From Branchipolynoe longqiensis (taxonomy: Eukaryota; Annelida; Polychaeta; Phyllodocida; Polynoidae): a DNA stretch of 64,000 nt. Below, piece by piece: positions 32,826 through 43,225 of the stretch. How positions within the stretch are numbered: the first letter of the stretch is position 1; each line of letters begins with the position of its first letter. The stretch spans positions 61,964,917 to 62,028,916 of the forward strand of contig CM059198.1 in the NCBI GenBank assembly GCA_030323885.1. Direction: 5' to 3'. The notes under the pieces were generated by a model, which saw only the letters and a program-made list of their open reading frames with translations, did not search any database and was not told the origin of the DNA. Both the position numbers and the translations under genes were made by a program.

Positions 32826-33082
32826 GAAGAGTTCAGGCGCAAAACCCCGTAAACGACAATCCCCGTAAACGCCAATCCAAAAATTTAGATAAACATTGGA
32901 ATCAAACCTTCAAAACATTTTTTGTTGTTTTTACATTCCCATTTCTTTGTTCATTGTTTGATAACCATTTCATCATAAGTAAAGTGGAATTAGTGAAAAT
33001 TAAAAGTACCATCAGGTAAAAATCTGTTATTTTAATTAGACTTATGGATCGCTGTTTACAGGTTTATGCGCATGAACTCTTC
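32826..33082. mobile_element. 257 bp MITE, GAAGAGTTCAGGCGC termini
   Basis: It begins GAAGAGTTCAGGCGCAAAAC and ends GCGCATGAACTCTTC, with TTTACAGG/CCCCGTAAA inside the arms. Relatives lie at 44579-44806 and 46190-46400, with partials at 33794-33900, 41485-41515 and 56352-56395. Most adjoin TATATA runs. Confidence 0.8.
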
Positions 33083-33562
33083 CTGTGTACTATACTTGTA
33101 TATATACTATACATGTACTACATATAATGCATTATAGGTACACTAACACATCCTAGTCAGTTTTGCATATTCATAAGCATCTTGGTCAAATATGACTATT
33201 TTATGGTATTTCTGTTTTACGAGAACCCTATTTATGTATTATAAAGGTATCTACTGTATATAAATTATAATACATTAAAGATACACTAACGCAACCAAGT
33301 TAATTTGTCATATTCATAAGCTTCTTGGTCAAATATGATTATTGTATGGTATGGTTCTACGGGAACCCTATATATGTACTTAGATATATATGTACTATTT
33401 ATATGTACTATATATAATGGATTAAAGGTACACTAATACGACAAAGTCAATATTCCATAGGAGTCTGTCTCAAAAGGTGATAACTCTTCTTTTTCTTTTG
33501 TCCATTGTAACGATTGACACAAAACAGCGCAGAAACGGTTACACTGAAAACTCAAGGATATT

Positions 33563-33715
33563 TGCTTCAAATCATTATGTATTCTATTGGGATTATGAAA
33601 CACCATGTAAAAACAAATCAGTTTATTTTGAGCAAATGCTTAAGCAGATAGTATATTGATCATTACAATGGACAACATTTTGTACCATATTGCTTAGTAC
33701 CTTTTGATAGAGGCT
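33563..33715 (+). repeat. Dispersed repeat, empty-site paralogue of 375-860
   Basis: It matches both flanks of the MITE at 518-823 without interruption (TTGTACCATATTGCTTAG). Confidence 0.78.
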
Positions 33716-34021
33716 CATATTCATCAGGATCTTGGTCAAATATGATTATTTTATGGTATTTTTGTTTTACGGGAACCCTATATATGTAATATACATGAAG
33801 AGTTCGGCCGGAAAACCATGTAAACGCCAATACAAAAATCTAGCTTAAATAAAGGATGTCTACATGACAATAATTATAATTTTCACTAATTCCACTTTTC
33901 ATATGTTCAAATGGGTACACTATTACGACCGCGTCAATTTTGCATATTCATAAGGGTCTTGGTTAAATATGATTATTTTATGGTATTTCTGTTTTATGAG
34001 TAAGACAGAAAGTATTCTCTT

Positions 34022-34491
34022 GGGCCGTATTCGATTAACACTACCCGGGCGAATCGGGTTACCCGAGCTGCTAGAATTTCAAATCGAACACTGCGAATGG
34101 AGTCGAGAAATACACGTGCCGTGTGCAAAAAGTCCTGACCCCAGTAACCCACGTCTTTGCTGGGGTTGGCTAGGAGCGATGACGTCACATTTCTGCTGGT
34201 ACCGTCCTGGAGCAGTACAAGTCATATGTGTTTTTTTAATGTATGTTTAAAAAAAAAAATCAGATTGATGACATGGAAAGATAACTAAACTATGCTGTAC
34301 GGAAACACTCTAAATCCTATTTTGCTGTAGTTTTACCGGTTATTAAAAAAAAAAAGGTTCCCGATTAAGCCACCATTTTCCCCACCCTGAAAGTGTTGGA
34401 GAGTGTTCAATTATGCAACCAGAGTATGTAGAGTCTGCGCATGCGTCAAAAAGTGGCTCGGGTGACCCGAGTTGGGTAATCGAATACGCCA
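34022..34491. mobile_element. ~470 bp TIR element, GGGCCGTATTCGATTA end
   Basis: The left end is GGCCGTATTCGATTA, and the right end (reverse complement) is GGCGTATTCGATTACCC. Subterminal CGGGTTACCCGAG and CTCGGGTGACCCGAG form further inverted pairs. GG-starting termini of this type are common in Harbinger-type nonautonomous elements; that assignment is tentative. Confidence 0.68.
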
Positions 34492-34524
34492 CAGAAGTAA
34501 TCTAGGGTAACAACACATGGGACT

Positions 34525-34938
34525 AAGCTAGACTAGATAAAAGATTCACCCCATACTTACAGTACGGGGGTGAAAACCAACCCATTAGAAAAGCTGGCGA
34601 AGAATTTCGACATGCTGGGTTAATTAACTGAGCCGGTAAATTCTTAATTTAAGAAGCACAATATATTCTTTATATTTACCCGCTACATTTGAGTTGGAAA
34701 ATATATACTTTAATGCATTTTAAAAGTGAAATCGACGGCGTTCTCTGGCTGCCATCTTGTCTTTTTGCATTCTCTCCCATTTCACCAACTCTGCGCTGAT
34801 ATAAGTAACCATTTGACACTGGTGCCAGGCATTCTACTTCCTGTTCCATACTAAAGCTATTTTTGCCCGTATTTAGACTACGTTGTCATTCACTCCTGTA
34901 CTGGAAGTACAGGGTGAATCTTTTATCTAAAGCTAGAC
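34525..34938. mobile_element. 396 bp MULE-like MITE with 9 bp TSD
   Basis: The element is 34534-34929, flanked by AAGCTAGAC (34525-34533 and 34930-34938). Inverted repeats of about 43 bp begin TAGATAAAAGATTCACCC with about five mismatches, and each arm contains a smaller palindrome around GTACTTnCAGTAC. Long terminal repeats plus a 9 bp duplication are typical of Mutator-like elements. No ORF. A partial relative lies at 28480-28540. Confidence 0.82.
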
Positions 34939-35102
34939 ATGCTAAAGTCAGTGGGTACGAATCAGCCTACTCATCTAGGAGAGTGACTTAGATATTGGGA
35001 ACGATGCGGTAATATGCGTGGTTCCTCTATGAAAAAGCACTCTCACATGGACAAAATTGCACATTCCGATGAAAGTATCCATTATATTATTACTAAACGA
35101 TT

Positions 35103-35476
35103 TAGGTAGATTTGATTGTATGTTTGTTTGTTGTTGTTTTACGTCCTACCAACATCTAAGGTCATATCAGGACGGGTACTGACTTGTGACAGTGCACACT
35201 CATGGTGACTTTATAGTGCTGTCCCACTAGAAGACCAGGCCGCCAGCACCAGCACCATTACCTGATATCCCACTCAGTCACATTATCCTGACACTGAGCC
35301 AACCAGTCCTTGCCTTATCCTAATAATGTTGAGCGCCAGGCTAGGAAGCTACAAGTATCATTTTTTAAGTCCAGGTTTCAAACCAACAAACTCATGGTTT
35401 TGGATCTCCTGATCTCCTAAAACAGGATACGGATGCTGTCCTCATTCGACCACCTCATCTGGTAGGTAGATTTGAT
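35103..35476 (-). mobile_element. SINE, head A, with 14 bp TSD
   Basis: The element is 35117-35462. TAGGTAGATTTGAT is present at 35103-35116 and 35463-35476. Confidence 0.9.
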
Positions 35477-35510
35477 CCCAGACACCCAACCCGTCCACTA
35501 ATTAAGCATC

Positions 35511-35881
35511 TGACCAGAAGGGATGGCCAAATGAGTTGAGCGTCCGTCTCCCGTTTTTGGTAGATCGTGGGATTTGAAACCACCTGTTTGAACACTGGTC
35601 TAGTGAAACCAATGACTTAAAAATTGATACTTGTTGTTTCCTGGCCAGGCACTCGGCATTATTAGGATAGGGCCCTCCACACAACCCCACCACCCATACA
35701 CAAGCCCTCCACACAGTCCCAATTGTTGCCTCAGTGTCAGGATAATGTGACTGTGTGGAATATAAGGTCATGATCTCACAATGGGTCAGGACTATGAAGT
35801 GACCTTGAGTGTGCACTGTCACAAGTAGATACCCATCTTGATATGAACTTAGATGTTGCCAGGACATAACATTCCATCAAG
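35511..35881 (+). mobile_element. SINE, head A, containing 50 bp of minisatellite
   Basis: Head GACCAGAAGGGATGGCC. TTAAGCATCT on the left and TTAAGCGTCT on the right look like the duplication. After GGATAGGG the expected AAGGACTGG is replaced by 35673-35722 (CCCTCCACACAACCCC, CATACACAAGCCCTCC). SINE sequence resumes at TCAGTGTCAGGATAATG. Confidence 0.85.
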
Positions 35882-36329
35882 CAACCAGTTAAGCGTCTCT
35901 CGCTGTATTGAAGTGAATCCCAAATTAATGTAATAGAACAAGTTACTGATAAAACCTATGACGCACATCATTTTGCCATGCACACTCACATTAACTTAGC
36001 ATGTTTTCGCTTCAAATATATCCAAAGGATCGAAGAGATGCAATAACAATTGATCTATACAGCCATTTTTGTGATATGGCCCTCTAAATGGGGTTAGCTG
36101 TGGAATTGAGATGTCCATCACATTTGTTCATACAGGCAACATGTAAGGCTAACTGAAAAACATACTGGTGGCATTCTCTCCTTTTTGGTAGTCAACCCTA
36201 ACAATGTGATGTCTGGCTCAAGGACTAAAGGTAGTCATTTATAATAACGGAATGTTGTCTCATGTGGGTGTATCTCCCGATTGCAGGACACAGATTATGC
36301 CATGACAGCATTATTCCAAATCCCCCCTG

Positions 36330-36556
36330 CCACTTACCCAAGCTCTACACACAGCACCGCCCCTTTCCATAGACAATCCCTGCACACAGCCCTGTCCCCT
36401 CCCATACACAATCCCTGCACACAGTCCCGCCCCCCCCCATACACAAGCCCTCCACACAGCCCCACCCCCACCCATACACAACCCCTACACACAGTGATGC
36501 CCCTGCAATACACAAGACAAACACACAGACCTGCCACCTCCCATACACAATGCAAT
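36330..36556. repeat. ~36 bp C-rich minisatellite, upstream part
   Basis: Units CCATACACAATCCCTGCACA and CAGTCCCGCCCC. The same repeat resumes at 37941. Confidence 0.88.
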
Positions 36557-36606
36557 ATGTAGTCAAGATAAAAACTACATGCAATATGTAGTCAAGATAA
36601 AAACTA
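36551..36606. repeat. 29 bp duplication at the retrotransposon 5' junction
   Basis: TGCAATATGTAGTCAAGATA plus AAAACTA occurs at 36551-36577 and again at 36580-36606, separated by CA. Confidence 0.85.
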
Positions 36607-37691
36607 ATGCATTGAATCCTGCACACAATTGTCTATTCGAGCAACATGACGAATCCAGGTATGAAGCCAGGCCAAATTACATCCGGCCACTGAGGCTCCG
36701 AATGAAACCTCATTTGGAGGCCTTGGGCGTGGATTTGGACGTGTTGGAGGATGCCAAAGTCCCAGAACATCCCCCGTGGTCGTTGAGAAAGCCATCGGTT
36801 ATCCTCCGACTCACGGAACTGAGGAAATCTGGGACACATCCACTCGAGTACAAAGGACTGCATGCAGAGATTCAAGGCCAGTTTGCAGACCACCTCTCCA
36901 TATACACTGATGGTTCGAAAGACCAAAGCCGGGTAGCTGCTGCGGCAGTCTGCCGACGGGAAAAATTTGGTGTACGTTTGCCCGATCAGAGCTCGATTTT
37001 CACTGCAGAGGCCCGAGCACTCCTTCTCGCTTTGGAGTGTATCGAGGTATCCAACCACACTAACTATGTTATATACAGTGATTCGTTCTCTTGCCTCCTG
37101 GCTGTTGCTGGACTGAAAACGAATCACCCTATTCTAGCAACGGTCATTTATAAAATGAACCAACTGACAACGGATGGGTATGACATCCACCTGTGCTGGG
37201 TGCCTGGCCATGCCGGCATACAAGGAAACGAACGAGCTGATCGGGCTGCGAAGAAGGCCCTGAACTGTGATCTTGAACCGTGTCTGATCCCTCACTCTGA
37301 TCTGAAACCACTAATAGCCACCCACATAAAATCCAAATGGCAACATGAGTGGGATGAAAACATCAATAAACTTAAAGAAATTGAACCATCTGTGGGAAAG
37401 CCACCACAGACTCATGCGGGAGGTCGGCGGGACCAAGTGGTCCTTAGTCGCTGCCGTGTTGGCCACTCGTGGCTTACACATGCTTTTCTGCTCAAGGGGG
37501 AACCTCCCCCTGAATGTATTGGGTGTCAGTCCCCACTGACACTCAAACACATTTTACTAAGTTGCGTTGATTTTTTGGCCCTGCGCCAACAGTTCTACAC
37601 TGCAGGCAGTATGCATGACCTTTTTACTAAGGTAAAACAGGAAAACATTTTAGCCTTTTTGAGGGCAGCTGGACTGTACCACCTTATATAG
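36579..37691 (+). CDS. Non-LTR retrotransposon ORF2 C-terminal half: RNase H and CCHC knuckle
   Basis: An uninterrupted 370-codon frame. The RNase HI domain spans residues ~107-226 with the acidic set visible: D111 in IYTDGSKD, E144 in FTAEARALLLALE, D168 in IYSDS and D221 in NERADRAAK. WVPGHAG (207-213) carries the conserved His. A C-x2-C-x7-H-x4-C motif at 313-329 (CIGCQSPLTLKHILLSC) is the C-terminal zinc knuckle. RT followed by RNase H and CCHC is the layout of I, Nimb, Jockey and related clades; I cannot choose among them. RNase H removes RNA from the RNA-DNA hybrid during target-primed reverse transcription. The reverse transcriptase and endonuclease are absent by 5' truncation, so the first Met is incidental and the copy cannot act alone. 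The intact frame suggests recent insertion. Confidence 0.9.
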   Translation: MQYVVKIKTNALNPAHNCLFEQHDESRYEARPNYIRPLRLRMKPHLEALGVDLDVLEDAKVPEHPPWSLRKPSVILRLTELRKSGTHPLEYKGLHAEIQGQFADHLSIYTDGSKDQSRVAAAAVCRREKFGVRLPDQSSIFTAEARALLLALECIEVSNHTNYVIYSDSFSCLLAVAGLKTNHPILATVIYKMNQLTTDGYDIHLCWVPGHAGIQGNERADRAAKKALNCDLEPCLIPHSDLKPLIATHIKSKWQHEWDENINKLKEIEPSVGKPPQTHAGGRRDQVVLSRCRVGHSWLTHAFLLKGEPPPECIGCQSPLTLKHILLSCVDFLALRQQFYTAGSMHDLFTKVKQENILAFLRAAGLYHLI

Positions 37692-37940
37692 TTTACTAAA
37701 TGGATTCTATTAATTATTAATAAAACTTTTCTTTTTCTATGGGAATTTGTTTCCCTTGACCACAAATATATGATTGTGAGCTTTCTAATTTAATGAGTGT
37801 CTATTGGCACATAATTGATTGTCTGCTTTTACATGTAAAAGCGATGGTTTGAACAAAAAACAAACATTTCTCACCGTGAATATGGCCTATCCTGCCGACA
37901 CGGCGTAAAGCAACCACCAATCAATCAATCAATCAATCAA
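36607..37940 (+). mobile_element. 5'-truncated non-LTR element inserted in the minisatellite
   Basis: It comprises the RNase H frame, a ~250 bp 3' UTR with AATAAA near 37720, the end ACACGGCGTAAAGCAACCAC and an (AATC)5 tail ending at 37940. Minisatellite units border both sides. Confidence 0.88.
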
Positions 37941-38530
37941 CCCATACACAAGCCCTTCACACACAGACCCTCCCCCTCCCAAACGCAAGACCTCCACACA
38001 GTCCCACCCACTCCCATACACAATACCTCCACACAGCCCCACCCCCTCCCTTGCACAAGCCCTCCACACAACCGCACCACCACCCATATACAAGCCCAAC
38101 AAAGAGTCCTGCCCCCCGCATACACAATCCCTCCACACATCCCCACCCTCTCCCATACACAAGCCCTCCACACAGACCCACCCTCTCCCATACACAAGCC
38201 CTCCACACAGCCCAACCCCCTCCCATACACAAACCCTCCACACATCCCCACCACCTCCCATCCACAAGCCCCACTCACAGTCTTGCCCCCCCCCCCCCTC
38301 ATACACAAGCCATCCAAACACCCCACTCCCTCCAATACACAAGCCCTCCACACAGCCCCACCCGCTCCCAAACAGAAGCCCTCCACACAACCCCGCCCCC
38401 CTTACACAAGTCCTCCAAATAGCCCCACTCCCCCTCATACATAAGCGCTGAACACAGCCCAGCCCCTCCCATACACAAGACCTCCACACAGCCCCTGCCC
38501 CTCCGATACACGAGCCCTCCACACACTGCA
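37941..38530. repeat. ~36 bp C-rich minisatellite, downstream part
   Basis: About 16 units of CCATACACAAGCCCTCCACA followed by CAGCCCCACCCCCTC. Gly/Cys/Val-rich minus-strand ORFs here are artefacts. Confidence 0.92.
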
Positions 38531-38687
38531 GAGTTGTATTTAATCACACCAGCACGCTGGCTGATTGTTTGGAGTGGCAGGTAGAAGTTATATACCTAGA
38601 CTGAATACAATTAATGATGCACTACATTGCTGTTTGTCAGATTAGTAAGTTAGAGCAATAACTGGTTGTTAACTGGTTGTCAACCAG

Positions 38688-39060
38688 ACGGAATGGCAGA
38701 ATTAGTTAGAGTGTCCGTCTCCCGTGTTGGTAGATCGTGGGATTGTGGGTTCGAATTCTGGTTGACTCAAACCAATGACTTAAAAATTGATACTTGTCGC
38801 TTCCTAGCCAGACAGTAGGCATTACTAGGATAGGGTAAAGAGCAGTGGAATGAGGAAGACCAGTCGTCTGCGACTGACATTTCCCCGACTTAAACAACTA
38901 ATGTACCCAAAAGAAACCAACAAAAACACCTCAGTATCAGGCAATAATAATCTGACTGCATGGCACATCGTAACATGGTGTCAGCAGCCTGGTCTGCCAG
39001 TGGAGAAACACTATAAAGTCACCCATTTTAGTATGTCCTGAGATATTGCTAGCACATAAA
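38688..39060 (+). mobile_element. SINE-C followed by a form-A tail fragment
   Basis: Head A ACCAGACGGAATGGCAGA and body join to the C tail GCAGTGGAATGAGGAAGACC...AACTAATGTACCC (to about 38905). A fragment of the ordinary tail (CAGCCTGGTCTGCCAGTGG) follows at 38930-39060. Confidence 0.82.
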
Positions 39061-39265
39061 AGGCCCTTGCATAAAAACATATATAAATGAAGGTAGATAT
39101 TTCTAGAATATTGCTTTGCAAAAAATCAAAAAAATCAATCAAAAAAAGGCTAGGATATAAAGGCCCTTGCATAAACATAGATCTTTTGAAGGCAGGTATT
39201 TCTAGAATATTGCGTTGCAAAAAAAAAAGCAAAAAACAAAAAGCTCCCATTTCTATATACTACTT
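39060..39265 (+). repeat. Two-unit tandem duplication, ~105 bp
   Basis: GGCCCTTGCATAAA, ATTTCTAGAATATTGC and TTGCAAAAAA occur in both halves. Confidence 0.8.
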
Positions 39266-39439
39266 CCAAAAGAATCCTGACAATGGAACGCACACGAATG
39301 CGGCAGTACGAGCCCGGTATGCCACACCCCGCGCGTCTGACCTTTGCAGGCCAGATTGCAGTTCCATCAAAAGGGAACACACACGTGAGCTTATTGCATT
39401 TCTACTTCCATCTGACCGGGTGTAAAAGCTAAGGCTCGA

Positions 39440-39835
39440 ATGGGTGGTGGTGTAGGCAGGCTATAGTGAAATCAATACAGACAAAGAGATAGGAAGAGTA
39501 TAAAGTGGAAAGAAGAAGAGAGAGTCAAGCCCTCTGGTTTAATATTTATATGATTACATGGGTTCATTGTAGAGTATCACCCCACCCCTTTCCCCCAATA
39601 GGAAACAAACATTCTTGGCCCTACCAATAAGGATCCAACATTCCTGGTCCCCATGGCTACCAGTGGTCTGCCCACCACCACAAGCTGTATGGTTCCATGG
39701 CCGCTACCAACCTTGACCTTTGAGTGTGGTGATCACTATCCCAGCAGAGGGGGTAGGCCCTGAGTGCAATCACACCCAGACCTGCCAGCACCACTATGTC
39801 TATTTACATCCCACTCAGGGCCTCGTGTGCGGAAG
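39440..39835 (+). repeat. Dispersed ~390 bp repeat, paralogue of 52930-53455
   Basis: Shared: GGGTTCATTGTAGAGTATCA, TGGTCTGCCCACCACCACAA, ATCCCAGCAGAGGGGGTAGG, CCAGACCTGCCAGCACCACT. It lacks the 127 bp insertion found at 53027. Confidence 0.85.
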
Positions 39836-39839
39836 GTCG

Positions 39840-41270
39840 GGAGTTCGGCCAACAACACGCATATCCCACACACAGACGCACAGACAGACCGAAATACATA
39901 CCAACAACGATATCCACACTCAGACACATACATCCATATCCATACACATATCCACTACACTGCTACATGTAGATATGCACATTAGCCCAAACACACACAC
40001 AGTTACATCCACATTCAGACGTACACATGCACATATGCCTACCAATACCCGTATACACATATCCCATACACACATATCCCCACATGTAAACATCCACATA
40101 CCCATACACATATATCCCCATACACACATACCCCTACATTTAAACATCCACATACCCATACACATGTATCCCATACACACATACCCCCACATTCAGACAT
40201 CCACATATTGATACACACATATCCACATACACACATACCCCCATATGCAGCCATCCACACACCAATACACACATTTCGCAATACACACATACCCCTATAC
40301 ACAAATATCCCTTCATTTAGACATCCACATACCCATACACACATATCCCCATACACACATACCCCCACATTCAAACATCCACATATTGATACATACATAT
40401 CCCCATACACACCTCCCCCACGTTCGGCCATCCACACACCAATACACACATTTCCCCATACACACATATCACCATACACACATACCCCCGCATTCAGACA
40501 TGCACACACCAATACACACATATCACCATACACACATATCACCATACACACATACCCCCGCATTCAGACATGCACACACCGATACACATATCACCATACA
40601 CACATATCACCATACACACATATCACCATACACACATACCCCCACATTCAGACATCCACACACCGATACACACATATCACCATACACACATATCCCCATA
40701 CACACATACCCCCACATTCAGACATCCACACACCGATACACACATATCACCATACAATACTTTACTCCCATACCCACACATCCCCATATCACCCACATAC
40801 CCCCACCCACACACCAATACACACATATCACCATACACATATATCACCATACACACATACCACCATACACACATATCCCCATACACACATATCACCATAC
40901 ACATATATCACCATACACACATATCACCATACACACATATCCCCATACACATATCCCCATACACATATCCCCATACACATATCCCCATACCCATATCCCC
41001 ATACACACATACCCCCACATTCAGACATTTGCATATCCATACACACATATCACCATACACACATATCCCCATACACATACCCCCACATTCAGACATTCAC
41101 ACACCGATACCCACACATCACCATACACACATATCACCATACACACATATCACCATACACACATATCCCCATACACACATAACCCCATACACACACATCC
41201 CCATACACACATATCCCCATACACACATACCCCCACATTCAGACATTCACATATCCATACACTCATATCA
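39840..41270. repeat. 1.4 kb minisatellite (ACACATATCACCATAC) with a longer higher-order unit
   Basis: 16 bp words ACACATATCACCATAC and ACACATATCCCCATAC alternate with CCCCCACATTCAGACATCCA. Plus frames of up to 343 codons (His/Thr/Pro/Ile) are artefacts. Confidence 0.93.
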
Positions 41271-41529
41271 TCATAGCGCAAAAAACAACAAGTTCATTTT
41301 AGTTGTTTTGTGCAAACATAATTTATTTTCTGCTTTTCAGTTAAAGTCTATCAATTTCATATTGAGTAGGGCATTACATAGGGGATGTGGCTGCTTCCGT
41401 GAAAAAGAATGGATTTGATTATTGTAATGTTGACAGTTTCAGCTCAAACGCGGTAGTCACGGTTTCATTTCTACCTGGATGGCGCTTTCCGGGTTTTTTT
41501 GCGCCTGAATCCTTCATATATATATATAT
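41271..41529. other. AT-rich spacer with a MITE end fragment
   Basis: 41485-41515 (TTTTGCGCCTGAATCCTTCA) matches the right arm of the GAAGAGTTC MITE, followed by TATATATA. The remainder is unassigned. Confidence 0.5.
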
Positions 41530-42215
41530 AGTTGGTTGTTGGAGCTCTACATTCTGGCAACATCTCAGGTCATATTAGGACGGTACCGTCTTGTGACAGT
41601 GCGCACTCATGGTGACATTACAGTACTACCCCACTGGGACACCAGGCCTTCAGCACCATGACCTGATTTCCCACTCAGTCACATTATCCGGACACTGAAC
41701 CAACCAGTCCATGCACTATCATATTAAAGTTGCATAGTTTGATGGGTTTTTTTTATTATAGATTTTCTGAGATAAATACATTCGGTTGATCGTTATAATG
41801 TACCTTACATTAGCTTGAAGTAACTTATATTTTAAGTGGGTAAATTTTGAGATATTTGAAGTGCAACCATGCCAAATCAATTTTGGCAAGCACACCAAAA
41901 GTCTGACCCCATATCCCTCTGCAGAAACAGGTTCTATTCAATTGCCTCACTATTCCCATCTGTGTGGCGATAAATGATTAATAAGTGCACCAGTATCGAA
42001 GGCAGATATGTAGAATCCAGTTTAGATAATTATTTTGGTTTTGAAAATTTGATGTTCTCATTGGACTATGCAGTGTTAATGCCAAGCGCCTGGCCAGGAA
42101 GCGACAAATATCAATTTTCAAGTCGTTGGTTTCACTCAGCGAGGTTCAAATCCCACGATCTACCAAAACAAGGGACGGCCGCTCAACTCAATTTGCCATC
42201 CTGTCTGGTCTCCTT
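41530..42215 (-). mobile_element. SINE, head A, split by a TTAA-MITE
   Basis: Tail and body at 41530-41724 end CACTATCATAT. The SINE resumes at 42080 with TGCCAAGCGCCTGGCCAGGA and a head ending at 42215. The unbroken family sequence here is CCTATTAATGCC, which contains TTAA. Confidence 0.88.
41724..42079 (-). mobile_element. TTAA-MITE inserted in a SINE, 348 bp
   Basis: The element is 41728-42075 with TTAA at 41724-41727 and 42076-42079. It begins AGTTGCATAGTTTGATGG and ends CATTGGACTATGCAGTG. Confidence 0.92.
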
Positions 42216-42246
42216 CAAATATATATGTGTATATATATATATACAT

Positions 42247-43225
42247 ATATCATCATCATCATGCTGTCGGTCGTGATGCGACAAAGACTTCTTTCACTAT
42301 TTGACTGTCACTCTCCATATAGCTCTCTGCTGTGAGAGTGATATCCATGAGTTGGTCTTAATGTCTCTCAGCTTCAGGTTTCTCTTGATGGTATCCTTGA
42401 ACCGGAGACGAGGGTGCCCTCTCTTTCTGTAACCAGAGGCCAGTTGAGAGTAGAGGATCTGCTTTGGTAGCCTGTCTGATGACATCCTCATGAGGTGTCT
42501 AATCCACCGGAGATTCTTTTTGATCAGAAGATCTTCCTAGAGGGCAGTCCTGTCTGTTTGTTTGTTTTTGTTGTTGTTTTACGTCCTAGCAACATCTAAG
42601 GTCATATCAGGACGGGTACCGACTTGTGACAGTGCGCACTCATGGCGACTTTATAGTGCTGTCCCACTGGGAAACCAGGCCGCCGGCACCATGACCTGGT
42701 ATCCCACTCAGTCACATTATCCTGACACTGAGCACACCAGTCCTTGCCCTATCCTAATAATGCCGAGCGCCTGGCTAGGAAGCGACAAGTATCAATTTTA
42801 AAGTCATTGGTTTGACTCGACCGGGACTCGAACCCACGACCCCACGATCTACCAGCACGGGAGACGGACGCTCCAACCCACTCGGCCACCCCGTCTGGTC
42901 CCCTGTCTGTTTGAGTATTTCCTTATTTGTCACTTTGTCCTTCGAGATTATCCTCATGATCAAACGCAGATTTCGCATCATGAAGGCATGCAGCTTTTTC
43001 ACCTGTCATCTGAACACTGTCCAGGCCTCGGCTCCATATAGTAGGGTGGATAGCACAATTGCATGATAGATGTTGCCTTTGACCTGCATGGACACATGGT
43101 GGATGTCCCAGAGCCTCTGGCATAGTCGGCCGAAAGATGCCCTAGCCTTGGCCATACTCCTCTGTATTTCAGAATCAATGATTCCATCACTTGATAGAGT
43201 GATTCCGAGTCCGAGGTAAGTGAAT
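42247..43225 (-). pseudogene. Non-LTR ORF2 C-terminus, (ATG)n-tail family, longest copy
   Basis: Minus-strand remnants, in order from 43225 down: a segment with SMAKARASFGRLCQR-like coding, LSTLLYGAEAWTV, KKLHAFMMRNLRLIMR, then below the SINE LPKQILYSQLASGYRKRGHP and FKDTIKRNLKLRDIKTNSW. (ATG)n tail at 42247-42262. Frameshifts and stops are present. It is split by the SINE at 42561-42901. Confidence 0.85.
42549..42913 (-). mobile_element. SINE, head A, full length, 12 bp TSD, inside the LINE
   Basis: The element is 42561-42901 with CCTGTCTGTTTG at 42549-42560 and 42902-42913. It is one of the best preserved copies. Reading the minus strand: GACCAGACGGGGTGGCCGAG, TCGTGGGTTCGAGTCCCGG, body, and a (TTTG)-rich complement tail. 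Confidence 0.95.

Larger units (their letters stand above)
32680..33995 (+). repeat. Irregular array of a ~110 bp AT-rich repeat
   Basis: CATATTCATAAGCATCTTGG, TCAAATATGATTATTTTATG, GTATTTCTGTTTTACGGG and AACCCTATATATGTA recur at about 32705, 33165, 33310, 33725 and 33945. Spacing is irregular because of inserted elements. Confidence 0.8.
35041..36030 (+). mobile_element. Decayed TTAA-MITE hosting two SINEs
   Basis: TTGCACATTCCGATGAAAG (35047) and TAGGTAGATTTGAT precede the first SINE. CCACTAATTAAGCATC lies between the SINEs. AATTAATGTAATAGAACAAG onward follows the second. The order equals the MITE interior. Confidence 0.75.

Noticed and set aside
37929..38547. Gly/Cys/Val-rich frames resembling cuticle or silk proteins
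   Set aside because: Reverse translation of the CCATACACAAGCCCTCCACA minisatellite.
39440..39835. Possible LTR of a retrotransposon
   Set aside because: It has a paralogue at 52930, but there are no TG...CA ends, primer-binding site or internal coding region.
40208..41418. Plus-strand frames of 282-343 codons
   Set aside because: Translations of the ACACATATCACCATAC array.
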